Assembly: GCA_050249415.1 (NCBI GenBank)
Contig: JBFWQO010000002.1
Coordinates: 1-64,000 of the forward strand
Reading direction: 5' to 3'
DNA from: CADEFQ01 sp050249415
GTDB taxonomy: Bacteria; Pseudomonadota; Gammaproteobacteria; Steroidobacterales; Steroidobacteraceae
Length of the DNA stretch: 64,000 bases
In this document: positions 8,200-18,100 of the stretch, in pieces
How positions within the stretch are numbered: position 1 is the stretch's first letter
Layout of the letters: each line of letters starts with the position of its first letter
Translations under genes and position numbers: made by a program
The notes under the pieces: model-generated
Seen by the model: the letters and a program-made list of their open reading frames with translations, nothing else
Databases searched by the model: none
What the model was told of the DNA's origin: nothing

Positions 8200-10298
8200 C
8201 AGGTGCTCGCGACCGCGCGCATCGCGGCGATGATCTGCGGCACGCCAGGCAGCGCCGCCTCCAGCAGCAGCGGGCTGTGCGGGCTCGGTATGTCGGGCAT
8301 CGCGATCCGCTCGATCGGTGCGTCGAGATCGAAGAACGCCTCGCGCGCGAGCACGGCCGCGATCTCGGCGCCGAATCCCGCGGTCATCGTGTCCTCGTGC
8401 ACGATCAGGCACCGGCGCGTGCGGCGCACCGATGCGAGCACGGCGTCGCGATCCCACGGCACGATCGTGCGCAGGTCGAGCAGCTCGACATCGACCGCGG
8501 ACTGCGCCGCCGCGGTCTCGCAGCGTTCGACCATCGCGCCCCAGGCCACGACGGTGAGTTCGTCGCCGGCGCGCACGCAGCGGGCCCGCCCGAAGGGCAC
8601 CACGTAGTCATCCCCCGGCCACGGGCGTCGCGCCCATGCGCTGTCGAGCATGGCGCGATGCTCGAAGAAAACGGTCGGTTCATTGCCGCGCAGTGCCGCC
8701 CGCAGCAGCCCCGCCGCATCCTCGGCGTTCGAGGGCATCGCCACGCGCCAGCCCACCGCGTGCGCGAACTGCACTTCGTTGCTCTGGCTGTGCCAGGGGT
8801 CGCCGCACTTGAAATACCCGCCGGGCATGCGCACGACCATCGGCGCCGCAAAGCGGTTGGCGGTACGCCAGCGCATCGTGCCGCAGTCGCCGAGTTGCTC
8901 CGCCGCCGGTTCGGCATACTTGCGGAACTGGATCTCCGGCACCGGCACGAGGCCCGCGAGCGCGAGACCCACGGCGCGGCCGATGATGCCCTCCTCCGAC
9001 AGCGACGTATCGAACACGCGGGTGGCCCCGAACTTCTCCTGCAGCCCGAGCGTGGCCGTGTGCACCCCGCCCTTGCGCCCCACGTCCTCCCCGAAGGCGA
9101 GCACCCGCGGGTTCGTCGCGAGCTCGGTCTCGAGCGTGCGGCGAATGGCGGTGACCATGTTGATGCGAGGCCCTGCCGGCCGTGGCGTTTCATCGCCGGC
9201 ACGCGGTTCGATGCCGGCGCCACGCGGCCCGCCCTGTCGCTGCCACTGCGGCGCCCCGGCCGCGTCGTGCTCGGTGAACACATGACGCGTGACGTCCAGC
9301 ACCTCCGGCGGCGCCCGCCGCTCCGCCGCCGACAGCGCCTGCGCCACGTCCGCCTGCGCCCGCGCTTCGAGCGCAGCCCACGCGGCTTCGCTCAGCAGCG
9401 CGGGCACGATATGGGCACGCAGGCGCGTGAGCGGATCGCGCGCGCGCTCGGCCGCGATTTCGTCGGCGCTCTTGTAAGTCTGCGTGTCCTGTCCCGAATG
9501 GCCCGACAGGCGCGGCACCGTGAGGCGCAGCAGCGCCGGGCCCTCCCCGGCGCGCACGGCCGCGAGGGCCTGCGCCATCAGCAGCGCGGCCCCGCACGGG
9601 TCCCCGCCGTCGCCGTCGAAGACGCGCAGGCCGCGAAAGGCCGCGAGATTCGCCGCGATGTTGCCGCCCGGTGTCTGCCAGGTCGACGGCACCGAGATTC
9701 CATAGCCGTTGTCCTCGATATAGAACAGCATCGGCAGGCGCTGTGTCGTCGCGACATTGAGCGCCGCCCAGAAACCATTGCTCGCGGTCGACGCTTCGCC
9801 GCCGTGCGCGATCGCGATGCTGCCGCTCCAGGTCGCATCCCGCAGCACGCGCGCGTGGTAACGGATGGCCTGGGCCCAGCCCACGGCGGGCGTGTACTGC
9901 GTGCCGACGCCGCCGCAGGCAGGGAGGACGCACGGTCCATCGTGGCGTGGCAGGTTGAACACGACGCCGATGTCCCGGCCGTCGCTGACGCCGCCCGCCC
10001 GCATCATCGTCGACGCGAGGGCTGTTTCGAGCGGCAGACCGAGGGCGAGCATCAGCGGCCTCGAACGGTAGTAGACCGACACGCCGTCGTGCGCGCCGCC
10101 CAGCATCTGGCCGAGCAACGCCTGGGTGACGTCGTGTCCTCGCGCGGAAAACTGGTAGAGCACCTGGCGCGCCGGCACCAGCTTTGATTCCTCGAGGTCG
10201 TCCAGCGCCCGCGACAGCAAGGCTGTGGCCGCGACTCGCGACCAGTCGATATCCGGTGCCCCCGCATGCGGGGAGTGGTTTTCCGCGGCTGCTGCCAT
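8199..10298 (-). CDS. 2-oxoacid dehydrogenase E1, alpha and beta fused in one chain
   Basis: 699-residue thiamine-diphosphate enzyme in which the E1-alpha and E1-beta domains, usually separate proteins, are one polypeptide. Residues 1-365 are alpha-like: YRSRPLMLALGL substrate region, then the ThDP segment starting HGGEAS and closing FYIEDNGYGIS. Residues 385-699 are beta-like: LAFGEDVGRKGGVH, FDTSLSEEGIIGRAVG, EIQF.KYAEPAAEQL, then a transketolase C-terminal domain (VPWDRDAV, VHEDTMTAGFGAEI). It decarboxylates a 2-oxoacid and transfers the acyl group to the E2 lipoate. It is the first gene of the operon leading into paaABCDE; ATG 10298 has a G-rich ribosome binding site. Branched-chain 2-oxoacids are the default guess, and phenylpyruvate is an attractive alternative given the neighbours. 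Confidence 0.88.
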   Translation of the reverse strand: MAAAAENHSPHAGAPDIDWSRVAATALLSRALDDLEESKLVPARQVLYQFSARGHDVTQALLGQMLGGAHDGVSVYYRSRPLMLALGLPLETALASTMMRAGGVSDGRDIGVVFNLPRHDGPCVLPACGGVGTQYTPAVGWAQAIRYHARVLRDATWSGSIAIAHGGEASTASNGFWAALNVATTQRLPMLFYIEDNGYGISVPSTWQTPGGNIAANLAAFRGLRVFDGDGGDPCGAALLMAQALAAVRAGEGPALLRLTVPRLSGHSGQDTQTYKSADEIAAERARDPLTRLRAHIVPALLSEAAWAALEARAQADVAQALSAAERRAPPEVLDVTRHVFTEHDAAGAPQWQRQGGPRGAGIEPRAGDETPRPAGPRINMVTAIRRTLETELATNPRVLAFGEDVGRKGGVHTATLGLQEKFGATRVFDTSLSEEGIIGRAVGLALAGLVPVPEIQFRKYAEPAAEQLGDCGTMRWRTANRFAAPMVVRMPGGYFKCGDPWHSQSNEVQFAHAVGWRVAMPSNAEDAAGLLRAALRGNEPTVFFEHRAMLDSAWARRPWPGDDYVVPFGRARCVRAGDELTVVAWGAMVERCETAAAQSAVDVELLDLRTIVPWDRDAVLASVRRTRRCLIVHEDTMTAGFGAEIAAVLAREAFFDLDAPIERIAMPDIPSPHSPLLLEAALPGVPQIIAAMRAVAST

Positions 10299-10358
10299 GA
10301 GGTACCCCCGCGCGCCAGCGTACGCCGGATCCAGGGGTGAAAAACACCAAACCCAGCT

Positions 10359-10386
10359 ATTCTAGGCGATTGGATTAGTGCTAATC
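10359..10386. promoter_or_regulatory. Palindromic operator between the E1 operon and asnC
   Basis: A perfect inverted repeat GATTAG-TG-CTAATC occupies 10373-10386, midway between the divergent genes. Possible -10 boxes lie on either side: TAGAAT on the minus strand (10364-10359) and TATAAT on the plus strand (10402-10407). The palindrome sits where each -35 element would be. A 14-15 bp A/T-containing dyad is the usual form of an AsnC/Lrp-family site, so I infer that the adjacent regulator binds here and controls both directions. The palindrome is seen directly; its role is inferred. Confidence 0.5.
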
Positions 10387-10401
10387 TCCACGAAGTTGAT
10401 C

Positions 10402-10412
10402 TATAATGGAGG
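10402..10412 (+). promoter_or_regulatory. asnC -10 box and ribosome binding site
   Basis: TATAAT at 10402-10407 runs directly into GGAGG at 10408-10412, 8 bases before the asnC ATG at 10421. No good -35 hexamer is found 16-18 bases upstream; that position is taken by the palindrome. If TATAAT were used, transcription would begin near 10414 and exclude the GGAGG. Either the real start is further upstream, or TATAAT is fortuitous, or the message is nearly leaderless. The ribosome binding site is the firmer of the two calls. Confidence 0.4.
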
Positions 10413-10420
10413 TTGTCACC

Positions 10421-10918
10421 ATGACACTCGACCGCATCGACGCACGCATCGTCGCCGAGCTGCAGGCGGATGGCCGCTTGTCGGTCGTCGAGCTCGGGGA
10501 ACGCATCGGCCTCACCGGTACTCCCTGTGCGCGGCGGGTCCGCCAGCTCGAGCAGCGCGGCGTGATCGCGGGGTACACCGCGATCGTCGATCGCGTGAAG
10601 CTCGGGCTCAATGTGCAGGCCTTCATCCAGGTGAAGCTCGATCACCACACCGACGAGAATGTCGAGAACTTCGAGCGTGCGCTCGCAGCGATCGAGCAGG
10701 TCGTGAGTTGCCACGCGACGACCGGCGAGTACGACTTCATGCTGCAGGTGATCGCCCCCGATCTCGAGGCGCTCAGTACGCTCGTGTTGAAGCAGTTGCT
10801 CAAGATTCCCGGCGTACGCGACGTACACTCGAGCATCGTGCTCGATACGGTGAAGCACTCCTTGCGGGTGCCGGTCGGGCACCTCGCGAGCTACCGCAAC
10901 GACAGCGGCTCGCCGTAG
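10421..10918 (+). CDS. AsnC/Lrp-family transcriptional regulator
   Basis: 165 residues. Residues 1-60 are an AsnC-type winged helix-turn-helix (LDRIDARIVAELQADGRLS, then IGLTGTPCARRVRQLEQRG as the recognition helix region). Residues 70-155 are a RAM/Lrp ligand-binding domain (GLNVQAFIQVKL, HATTGEYDFMLQV). Such proteins usually sense amino acids. Being divergent from an E1-E2-paa operon, it probably regulates that operon in response to a branched-chain or aromatic amino acid or derivative, similar in arrangement to BkdR. ATG 10421 is preferred over ATG 10406 because GGAGG precedes it. The last 28 bases overlap the 3' end of the convergent attH-like gene. Confidence 0.9.
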   Translation: MTLDRIDARIVAELQADGRLSVVELGERIGLTGTPCARRVRQLEQRGVIAGYTAIVDRVKLGLNVQAFIQVKLDHHTDENVENFERALAAIEQVVSCHATTGEYDFMLQVIAPDLEALSTLVLKQLLKIPGVRDVHSSIVLDTVKHSLRVPVGHLASYRNDSGSP

Positions 10919-11961
10919 CCCGTCAGCTCGAGGTAGCCCCTGCCGGCTTCGCGGCCCGCCGCGCGCGCCCGCACGGCGCCTTCCCAATAGATGGCGCCCG
11001 TCGTGAGGCGCACATCGCTCTCCTGGTCGTCCATCAACGGCTCGAGCAGCACGTCGAGCGTCGCGGCGCGCAGCCGCCACTCGACCGGATAATCGATCCC
11101 GGTGCGCGGCGAGCGCCAGTGGCGAAGCGGCGTGAACACGATGTCGGAGGGCGCCAGCGCACGCGTAGCACCGCCCGTGGTCCGCAAGGTGCCGCCCGCG
11201 TAGCGCACACCGCCATCGCGATCCCGGATCCGGAACGCCATCAACGCCCCGCCATCCGCCAGGTTGAGGCCCACCCAGTCCCAGCCCACCGCGCCGGGTT
11301 CGAGCGGTTCGCTCGACCACTCGTGGTCGAGCCACGCCTCGCCGGTGACCGCATCGCGCCGTCCGTCGCGCGCGATCTCTCCCCGGACGCCAAGCTGTGG
11401 CTCGCTGTAATAGTAGCTCGCGGCAAGTGGCGCCGCGCCCTTGCGACTGTACCCCGCCTCGCCGTTCGGCATCGGCGGCCGGGTCGGCGCGAGTGTCAAT
11501 CGCAGCGAGAACGAATCCGACGACGCCTGGAGCACGTAGCCCGACACCTCGCGCTCGAGCCGCCAGTCGTCGATCCAGACCTGCGTGTCGCCCTCGCGTG
11601 CCCCCGCGAGCCCGAAGCCCGCACGCGCGATGCGCTGATCGTGGCGTAATCGCCCGTCGGCGGGGTCCGCGAGCGCCGCGTGTGCAATCACGATCTGGCG
11701 CGGCGCGAACGCGCTCGGATTGGCGTCGGCCTGCGGCTGCCGGGAACGAAAGAACGTGATCTGGAAGCCGAGATCCTCGCCCTGCCGGGTGCGCAGCCAC
11801 CCGGTGGCATACCACCATTCCGTCAGGAACGCCGGGTGGCTGCCCCCGTCCTGCGGAAAGGACAGCGCATGGCCCGGCACGACGGGCGGCGGTGGCGCAG
11901 CGGCGGCGCTCGCGAGCGCGAGCAGCAGCGCGACGGCCCACGCAGCCTCGCGGCGCTTCAC
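10891..11961 (-). CDS. Secreted AttH/CrtC-like lipocalin-fold protein
   Basis: 356 residues with a clear signal peptide (MKRREAAWAVALLLALASAAAA). The mature part matches the AttH / carotenoid 1,2-hydratase-like (CrtC, Lipocalin_9) family: GGSHPAFLTEWWYATGWL near residue 40, GLGFQITFFR-like strand, then GEAWLDHEWSS and GWDWVGLNLADGGALMAFR in the second half. Such proteins are commonly encoded beside an FtsX-type permease and a LolD-like ATPase (AttE-F-G-H type); their substrate is not established. GTG 11961 overlaps the permease stop as GTGA and has GGAGG upstream. The longer upstream frame lies inside the permease gene. Confidence 0.82.
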   Translation of the reverse strand: MKRREAAWAVALLLALASAAAAPPPPVVPGHALSFPQDGGSHPAFLTEWWYATGWLRTRQGEDLGFQITFFRSRQPQADANPSAFAPRQIVIAHAALADPADGRLRHDQRIARAGFGLAGAREGDTQVWIDDWRLEREVSGYVLQASSDSFSLRLTLAPTRPPMPNGEAGYSRKGAAPLAASYYYSEPQLGVRGEIARDGRRDAVTGEAWLDHEWSSEPLEPGAVGWDWVGLNLADGGALMAFRIRDRDGGVRYAGGTLRTTGGATRALAPSDIVFTPLRHWRSPRTGIDYPVEWRLRAATLDVLLEPLMDDQESDVRLTTGAIYWEGAVRARAAGREAGRGYLELTGYGEPLSLR

Positions 11962-14480
11962 CAGTCCTCCCGCACGGCGCGCACGGCATCGCCGGCGAGC
12001 GCCGCGCGCCCGCTCACGAATGCGGTGGCGGCGGCCAGCGTGAGCAGCGCCAGCACGAGCGCCGCGAGCAGCCCCCACGGCACGGCGAGATCGATGCTCC
12101 ACAGGAACGATTGCCGGTTGATGACGCGCACCAGCACGATACTCAGCACGCCGCCGAGCGCGAGCGCGCAACCCACGCCGATCGTGCTCGTGAGGAGGCC
12201 TTCCCCCGCGAGCATCGCAAGGACCTGCCGGCGCAGCAAGCCGATGTGGCGCAGCATGCCGAACTCGCCGCGTCGCGCGAGCGCCATCGCGGCAGCGCTG
12301 ACGCCAACGCCGAGGAGCCCGATCAGGACTGCGATCGCCTCGAGTGCATAAGTGACGGCGAACGCGCGGTCGAAGTTCGCGAGCGAGCGCTCGCGCACCT
12401 CGTGCGTGGTGCGAATCTGCAGCGCGGCGCCGACATCGACCGCCGCGTGCATCGCGCGCACCACGGCATCGGGCGATGCGTCGGGCGCCAGGCGGAACAC
12501 GGCTTCGTTCGCGCTTCGATCCCCTGTCAACGACCGATAGAGCACACGCGAGAGGACCACACTGCCACTCGAGCGGCCATAGTCCCGATACACGCCGGCG
12601 ACACGAAAGCGGATGGCGCGCCCCGCGATCGGCAAGGTCACGTCATCGCCGGCGCGCCAGCCATACAGGTCCTGCATCGCCTCCGAGATCCAGAGCGGCG
12701 CCTCGCCGGCCGCGCGCTCGACGCGCGCACTCGTCACGATCGCGAGCTGCGGCGGGGCCTGCTCGCCGTCGAGGTTCGTCGCGACGACGTGGACGGGCGT
12801 CATGCCCCGGCGCAGCGACACGGCGAACGTGCGGCGAAACTCCGCCGTCTCGATCCCGCCGACCGCGGCGAGCCGCGCCTGCGTCGCCTCGTCGAGCGTG
12901 GCCGTGTCGCTGCCGTGGCCGATGCGCAGCTGCAGACCGGCGGGCAGGCTCCGCGCGAGCCAGTCGACGAACGACACGCGGAACGAGTGCACCATGATGG
13001 CCATCGCGACCATGAGGCTGAAGCTGACGATCACGGCCGCGAGCCCGATCGAGGCCTGCGCGATGCTGCCGCGCAGCTGCGCGACCGCCAGCGCGAGCGG
13101 CGCATTCCGCGGCGGCGGCCACGCCGCGAGCACGCGCGCGGCAATGCCGGGCACGAGCAGGACGCCGCCCGCGAGCAGCGCCGCGATCGCCCCATAGCCG
13201 AACACCGGCAAGCCGTGCAGCGCGGGCAGGCCCGCCAGCGCGACGCCGACCGCCACCAGCGCAAGTCCCCAACGCCAGGGTCGCACCCGTGCCAGCAGCA
13301 CCTCGGCATCGCCCGCCTTCAGCGCACGCGCGGGCGGTCTCGCCGCCGCCTCGTGCGCGGGCAGCCACGCGGCCGCGGCAGCGGTGAGGGTACCTGCCAC
13401 GACAAAGGCCAGCGCCTCGAGCGGTTGCAGGACGGGTCGCTCGACGACCCCGCGGAACTGTCCGGCACCGAGGTCGCCCGCGAAGGCCTGCAGCAGGAAG
13501 GCGCCCACCTCCTGCCCGAGCGCAACGCCCACCACAGCGCCGATCACGCCGGAAAGCGCGCCCTCGATCACGAGCGCACGCCGCAGTTCGCTGCGCGTGA
13601 CACCGAGTGCCCGCAGCAGCCCGAGCGCGGTGCGTCGACGCAGGACGGACAGCGCTTGCGTGGCGAGCACGAGAAAGCCGCCCGTCAGCACGGCGACGAG
13701 CGCCAGCATGTCGAGGTTCACCCGGTACGCACGCGTGGCGGATGCGATGCGCGCGCTGTCCACCCCGGGCACCGCGATGCTGACTCCGGCCGGCAGGAGC
13801 GGCGCGATCGCTGCGCGTACGCTGGGCGCGCTCGCGCCTTGCGCGACCCGCACATCGATGCGGTCGAGCACGCCGAGCCTGCCGAACAGCCACTGCGCCG
13901 CGGCGATGTCCATGATGCCGAGCATCCCCGGATATGCGGCCTCGTCGAGGAGGCCCAGCACTTCGAGCCGGCGGCGCGAAGTGCCCACCAGCACCTCGAA
14001 GGTGCTGCCCGTGCGCAGGTCGAGCTCCGCCGCCGCGCGAGCGCTCAGGAACACGCCGTTCGGCCCGAAAAACCCGCGCAGCGCACCCGCGAGGCTGCCG
14101 AGCAACGCCGGCTGCAGGCGCGTGGCGCGCAGCGGGTCGAGCGCGAGGATCGGCAGGACCACGGTGCGAGGCGGGGTCGCACCCGCGGGATACGCCGCCA
14201 CCGACAGTTCGAGGACGGGGCTGGCGAATGCGACTCCGGGCGCACGCGCGACGGCGGGATACAACGCCTCCGCCAAGCCGCTCGGCGCGCCACGGACGAT
14301 GAAGTCCGCCTCACCCGCGAAGCGGCGCGCCGCCTGCTCGAACTCATCGAGCGCACTGCGATTGACGAGGTGGACCGCCGAGGCGAGCGCGACGCCGAGC
14401 GCGAGGGCGAATATCGATGCGAAGAGCCGCCCCGGGCGATCGCGCCACCCGGCGAGCCACAGCGCCCACCACAGTCTCAC
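11958..14480 (-). CDS. FtsX/MacB-type ABC transporter permease (large, two FtsX domains)
   Basis: 840-residue inner-membrane permease. An N-terminal membrane segment (residues 15-37) is followed by a periplasmic MacB-core-like region, a first FtsX domain with three helices (about 260-400), a further helix pair, a second periplasmic domain and a C-terminal FtsX domain (about 700-825). The length and duplicated architecture match YbbP/AttF-G fused permeases rather than the ~415-residue Lol permeases also present here. It probably works with the ATPase just upstream and the secreted AttH-like protein downstream. GTG 14480 gives a GTGA overlap with the ATPase stop; GTG 14489 is an alternative. 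Confidence 0.85.
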   Translation of the reverse strand: MRLWWALWLAGWRDRPGRLFASIFALALGVALASAVHLVNRSALDEFEQAARRFAGEADFIVRGAPSGLAEALYPAVARAPGVAFASPVLELSVAAYPAGATPPRTVVLPILALDPLRATRLQPALLGSLAGALRGFFGPNGVFLSARAAAELDLRTGSTFEVLVGTSRRRLEVLGLLDEAAYPGMLGIMDIAAAQWLFGRLGVLDRIDVRVAQGASAPSVRAAIAPLLPAGVSIAVPGVDSARIASATRAYRVNLDMLALVAVLTGGFLVLATQALSVLRRRTALGLLRALGVTRSELRRALVIEGALSGVIGAVVGVALGQEVGAFLLQAFAGDLGAGQFRGVVERPVLQPLEALAFVVAGTLTAAAAAWLPAHEAAARPPARALKAGDAEVLLARVRPWRWGLALVAVGVALAGLPALHGLPVFGYGAIAALLAGGVLLVPGIAARVLAAWPPPRNAPLALAVAQLRGSIAQASIGLAAVIVSFSLMVAMAIMVHSFRVSFVDWLARSLPAGLQLRIGHGSDTATLDEATQARLAAVGGIETAEFRRTFAVSLRRGMTPVHVVATNLDGEQAPPQLAIVTSARVERAAGEAPLWISEAMQDLYGWRAGDDVTLPIAGRAIRFRVAGVYRDYGRSSGSVVLSRVLYRSLTGDRSANEAVFRLAPDASPDAVVRAMHAAVDVGAALQIRTTHEVRERSLANFDRAFAVTYALEAIAVLIGLLGVGVSAAAMALARRGEFGMLRHIGLLRRQVLAMLAGEGLLTSTIGVGCALALGGVLSIVLVRVINRQSFLWSIDLAVPWGLLAALVLALLTLAAATAFVSGRAALAGDAVRAVREDW

Positions 14481-15184
14481 GTGGCCCACGCACCCGGCTC
14501 GAAGGTCGTGAGGCCCTGTGCGCCGAGGCGCAGCACCCGATCCGCTGTCCGCGCCGCCACCGGCGAATGCGTGACCAGGAGCCCCGCGCCGCCGCTCGCC
14601 CGCACCTGCTCGCGGAGCAGCGCCAGGATCTGCGCGGCCGTACGCGGATCGAGATTGCCCGTCGGCTCATCGGCCAGGACGAGACGTGGCCGGTGAACGA
14701 GTGCGCGCGCGATCGCGACGCGCTGCAGTTCCCCGCCCGACAGCTCGCGCGGGTAGCGCTCGCCCGCCTGTGCCAGATCGACCGCGCGCAACATGTCGGC
14801 GACGCGCGCCCTCGCATCGCGCGCGGCGACACCGAGCAGCTGCAGGGGCACCGCCACGTTTTGCGCGACAGTCAGGTACGGCAGCACATGGAAGGCCTGG
14901 AAGACGAACCCGACCCGCTCGCGGCGCAGGCGTGTCGCGGCATCGTCGTCGAGCGCCGTGACTTCGACACCGTCCAGCCGGATCGATCCTTCGTCCGCAC
15001 GATCGAGGCCGGCGATCAGGTTGAGCAGCGTCGACTTGCCGGCAGCCGATTCGCCCATGATCGCGACGTACTCGCAGGCGGCGAGTTCGAGCGCGACGGC
15101 GGCGAACACCGGCGGCCGGTCGGTGGCGAAGCGCCTGGCGAGGCCGGTGACGACGAGCGGCGGCGCTCTCTGCGACTCGGGCAT
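14477..15184 (-). CDS. LolD-like ABC transporter ATP-binding protein
   Basis: 235 residues. Walker A is GESAAGKST (residues 44-52), with Q-loop FVFQAFH, signature LSGGELQRV, Walker B LVLADEPTGNLD and the switch histidine in VTHSP. This places it in the LolD/MacB/YbbA class. It starts at ATG 15184, only 12 bp after the dnaE2 stop, without an obvious ribosome binding site. It is therefore probably co-transcribed with the mutagenesis cassette upstream as well as with its permease, with which it overlaps by 4 bp. Confidence 0.9.
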   Translation of the reverse strand: MPESQRAPPLVVTGLARRFATDRPPVFAAVALELAACEYVAIMGESAAGKSTLLNLIAGLDRADEGSIRLDGVEVTALDDDAATRLRRERVGFVFQAFHVLPYLTVAQNVAVPLQLLGVAARDARARVADMLRAVDLAQAGERYPRELSGGELQRVAIARALVHRPRLVLADEPTGNLDPRTAAQILALLREQVRASGGAGLLVTHSPVAARTADRVLRLGAQGLTTFEPGAWAT

Positions 15185-15196
15185 CGCGCAAGTCTA

Positions 15197-18100
15197 TCAA
15201 TGGAAATCGCGCGAGCGTGAAACGAGGGCGCCGATCAGCGCCGAGCGGTCGATCAGCCGCTCCGCGATCACGTGCGTGACGAGCCCCTCGCGCTGCAGGC
15301 GGCCGTGCACTTCGAGCAGGCGCGCCTCGAGCAGCGCGCGCCGCTGCGCCTCGGCGACCTGCTTCCACACGACGAGATTGGCGTGCCCGGTCTCGTCCTC
15401 GATCGTGACGAAGGTGACGCCGCTCGCGCTGCCCGGCCGCTGGCGCGTGATCACGAGCCCCGCGGTGCGCACGGCGCTGCCGTCGGCGAGCGCATCGAGA
15501 TCGCGCGTCGCGACGATGCGCTCGCGCGCGAGCCGTTCGCGCAGCAGCGCGAGCGGGTGGCGGCCGAGCGTGAAGCCGAGCGCGCGGTAGTCGGCGACGA
15601 TGTCGTGACCCTCGGTGGGCGCCGCGAGCAACGGCACGCCCTCGCCCACCGCGGACGGCGGCGCCGCGGGCAGCGCGCGTTCGCTGCCGGCGACTTCCCA
15701 GAACGCGCGATGACGATGGCCCGCGAGCTGCGCGAGCGCCCCCGCCGCGGCGAGCGCCTCGAGCTCGCGTCGGTCGAGCGCGGCGCGCGTGGCGAGGTCC
15801 TGCACGTCACGCCACGGCTGCACACGGCGCGCGGCCACGAGCCGCTCCGCCGCCTCCGCACCGAAGCCCGACACGCACGAGAGACCGACGCGCAGCGCGC
15901 GGCCGTCCTCGAGGGCCGACTCCCGTCCGCTCGCCGCCACATCGACGCCGCGCACCTCGACACCGTGCTCGCGCGCATCGCGCACGAGCTGCGCCGGCGC
16001 GTAAAACCCCATCGGCAGGCTGTTCAGCAGCGCGCAGGTGAATGCCGCGGGTTCGTAGTGCTTGAGCCACGCGGAGATGTAGACGAGGAGCGCGAAGCTC
16101 GCCGCGTGCGATTCCGGGAAGCCGTATTCGCCGAAGCCCTGGATCTGGCGGAAGATCCGCTGCGCGAACTCCTCCGTGTAGCCGCGCGCGCGCAGGCCCT
16201 CGATCAGGCGGCCCTCGAAGTGGCCGAGGCCGCCGCGACGTTTCCACGCGGCCATCGAGCGGCGCAGCGCATCGGCCTCGCCCGGCGTGAAGCCGGCCGC
16301 CTCGATCGCGAGTTGCATCACCTGCTCCTGGAACAGCGGCACCCCGAGCGTGCGCTCGAGCACGTGCCGCACCTCGGGCCCCGGGTAGTCGACCGGCTCG
16401 CTGCCCTCGCGGCGGCGCAGGTACGGATGCACCATGTCGCCCTGGATCGGGCCCGGCCGCACGATCGCGACCTGGATCACGAGGTCGTAGTAATTGCGTG
16501 GTTTCAGACGCGGCAGCATCGACATCTGCGCGCGCGATTCGATCTGGAAGACGCCGACCGTATCGGCCCGGCAGATCATGTCGTAGACCGCCGGATCGTC
16601 CTGCGGCACGTCCGCCATGCCGAATGGCGCGCCGCGCAGCGCGCTCAGGCTCGCGAACGCGCGGCGCAGCGCCGTCAGCATGCCGAGCCCGAGCACATCG
16701 ACTTTCAGCAGCCCGAGTGCATCGAGGTCGTCCTTGTCCCATTCGATCACCGTGCGATCCGCCATCGCCGCGTTCTCGATCGGCACGAGTTCCTCGAGCG
16801 GGCCTTCCGAGATCACGAACCCGCCCACGTGCTGCGACAGGTGGCGCGGAAAGCCGATCAGCTCGTGCGTGAGTTCGACGAGACGCATGAGCGCGGGGCT
16901 TGCCGGATCGCAGCCCGCCGCGGCGAGACACCCGGCGGGATCATCGCTCCGGTCCCACCACTGCATCGCGCCGGCGAGGCGCTCGATGAGCGCCGGGTCG
17001 AAACCGAGCGCCTTGCCGAGATCGCGCAGCGCGCTGCGCGGACGGTAGGAGATCACGGCCGCGGTGAGCGCCGTGCGCTCGCGGCCGTACTTGCGATAGA
17101 GGTACTGGATCACCTCCTCGCGCCGCTCGTGCTCGAAATCGACATCGATGTCGGGCGGCTCGTCGCGCTCGCGCGAAATGAAACGCTCCATCAGCATCTG
17201 CACGTGCGCGGGATCCACCTCGGTGATGCCGAGGCAGTAGCACACGACCGAGTTCGCGGCCGAGCCGCGCCCCTGGCAGAGGATCCCCTCGCCGCGTGCG
17301 AAGCGCACGATGTCGTGCACGGTGAGGAAGTACGCCTCGTACCGCAGGTCCGCGATCAGCGCGAGCTCGTGCTCGATCAGCGCGCGCGCTTCCACGGGCT
17401 CGCCCCGCGGCCAGCGCCAGCGCACGCCCGCTTCGGTGAGCTGGCGCAGGTGCGAACTCGCCGTCTCGCCGGCCGGCACGACCTCGTGCGGATACTGGTA
17501 GCGCAGCTCCTCGAGCGAGAAGCGGCAGCGCTCCGCGATCTCGAGCGTCGCGGCGCGCAGCGCCGGCGGATAGATCTTCGCGAGACGCACCGGCTCGCGC
17601 AGATGCCGCTCGCCGTTGCGATGGAGCGCGTAGCCCGCGGAGGCGACCGGTACGCCGAGCCGGACCGCGGTCAACGCATCCTGCAATCGCCGCCGCGTGC
17701 GCACGTGCATGTGCACATCACCGCCCGCGACGAGCGGCAGCCCTGCATGTTCGCCGAGCCGCGTCAGCGCGGCGAGCCGCGCCGCATCGTCCCGCTCGCG
17801 CAGCAGCTCGACCGCGAGCCACGCATCGCCCGCGAAGCGCTCGCGGACCCGCCCCGCCATCGACAGGACGCGCGCCGCATCGGACAGGTCCGCCGGCGGC
17901 AGCCACAGCACGAGGCAGTGTCCGAGCAGCGCATCGACGTCGTCGAAGCCGAGGTCGTAACTGCCCTTCTGCGCCGCGCGTCGCCCGCGCGTGATCAGGC
18001 GGCAGAGGCTGCCGTAGCCGCGCCGATCGGTCGCGAGCGCGACGAGGCCGAGCCCGCAGCGCAGATGGAACTCCGCGCCGACGATGAGTGGCAGGCCGCA

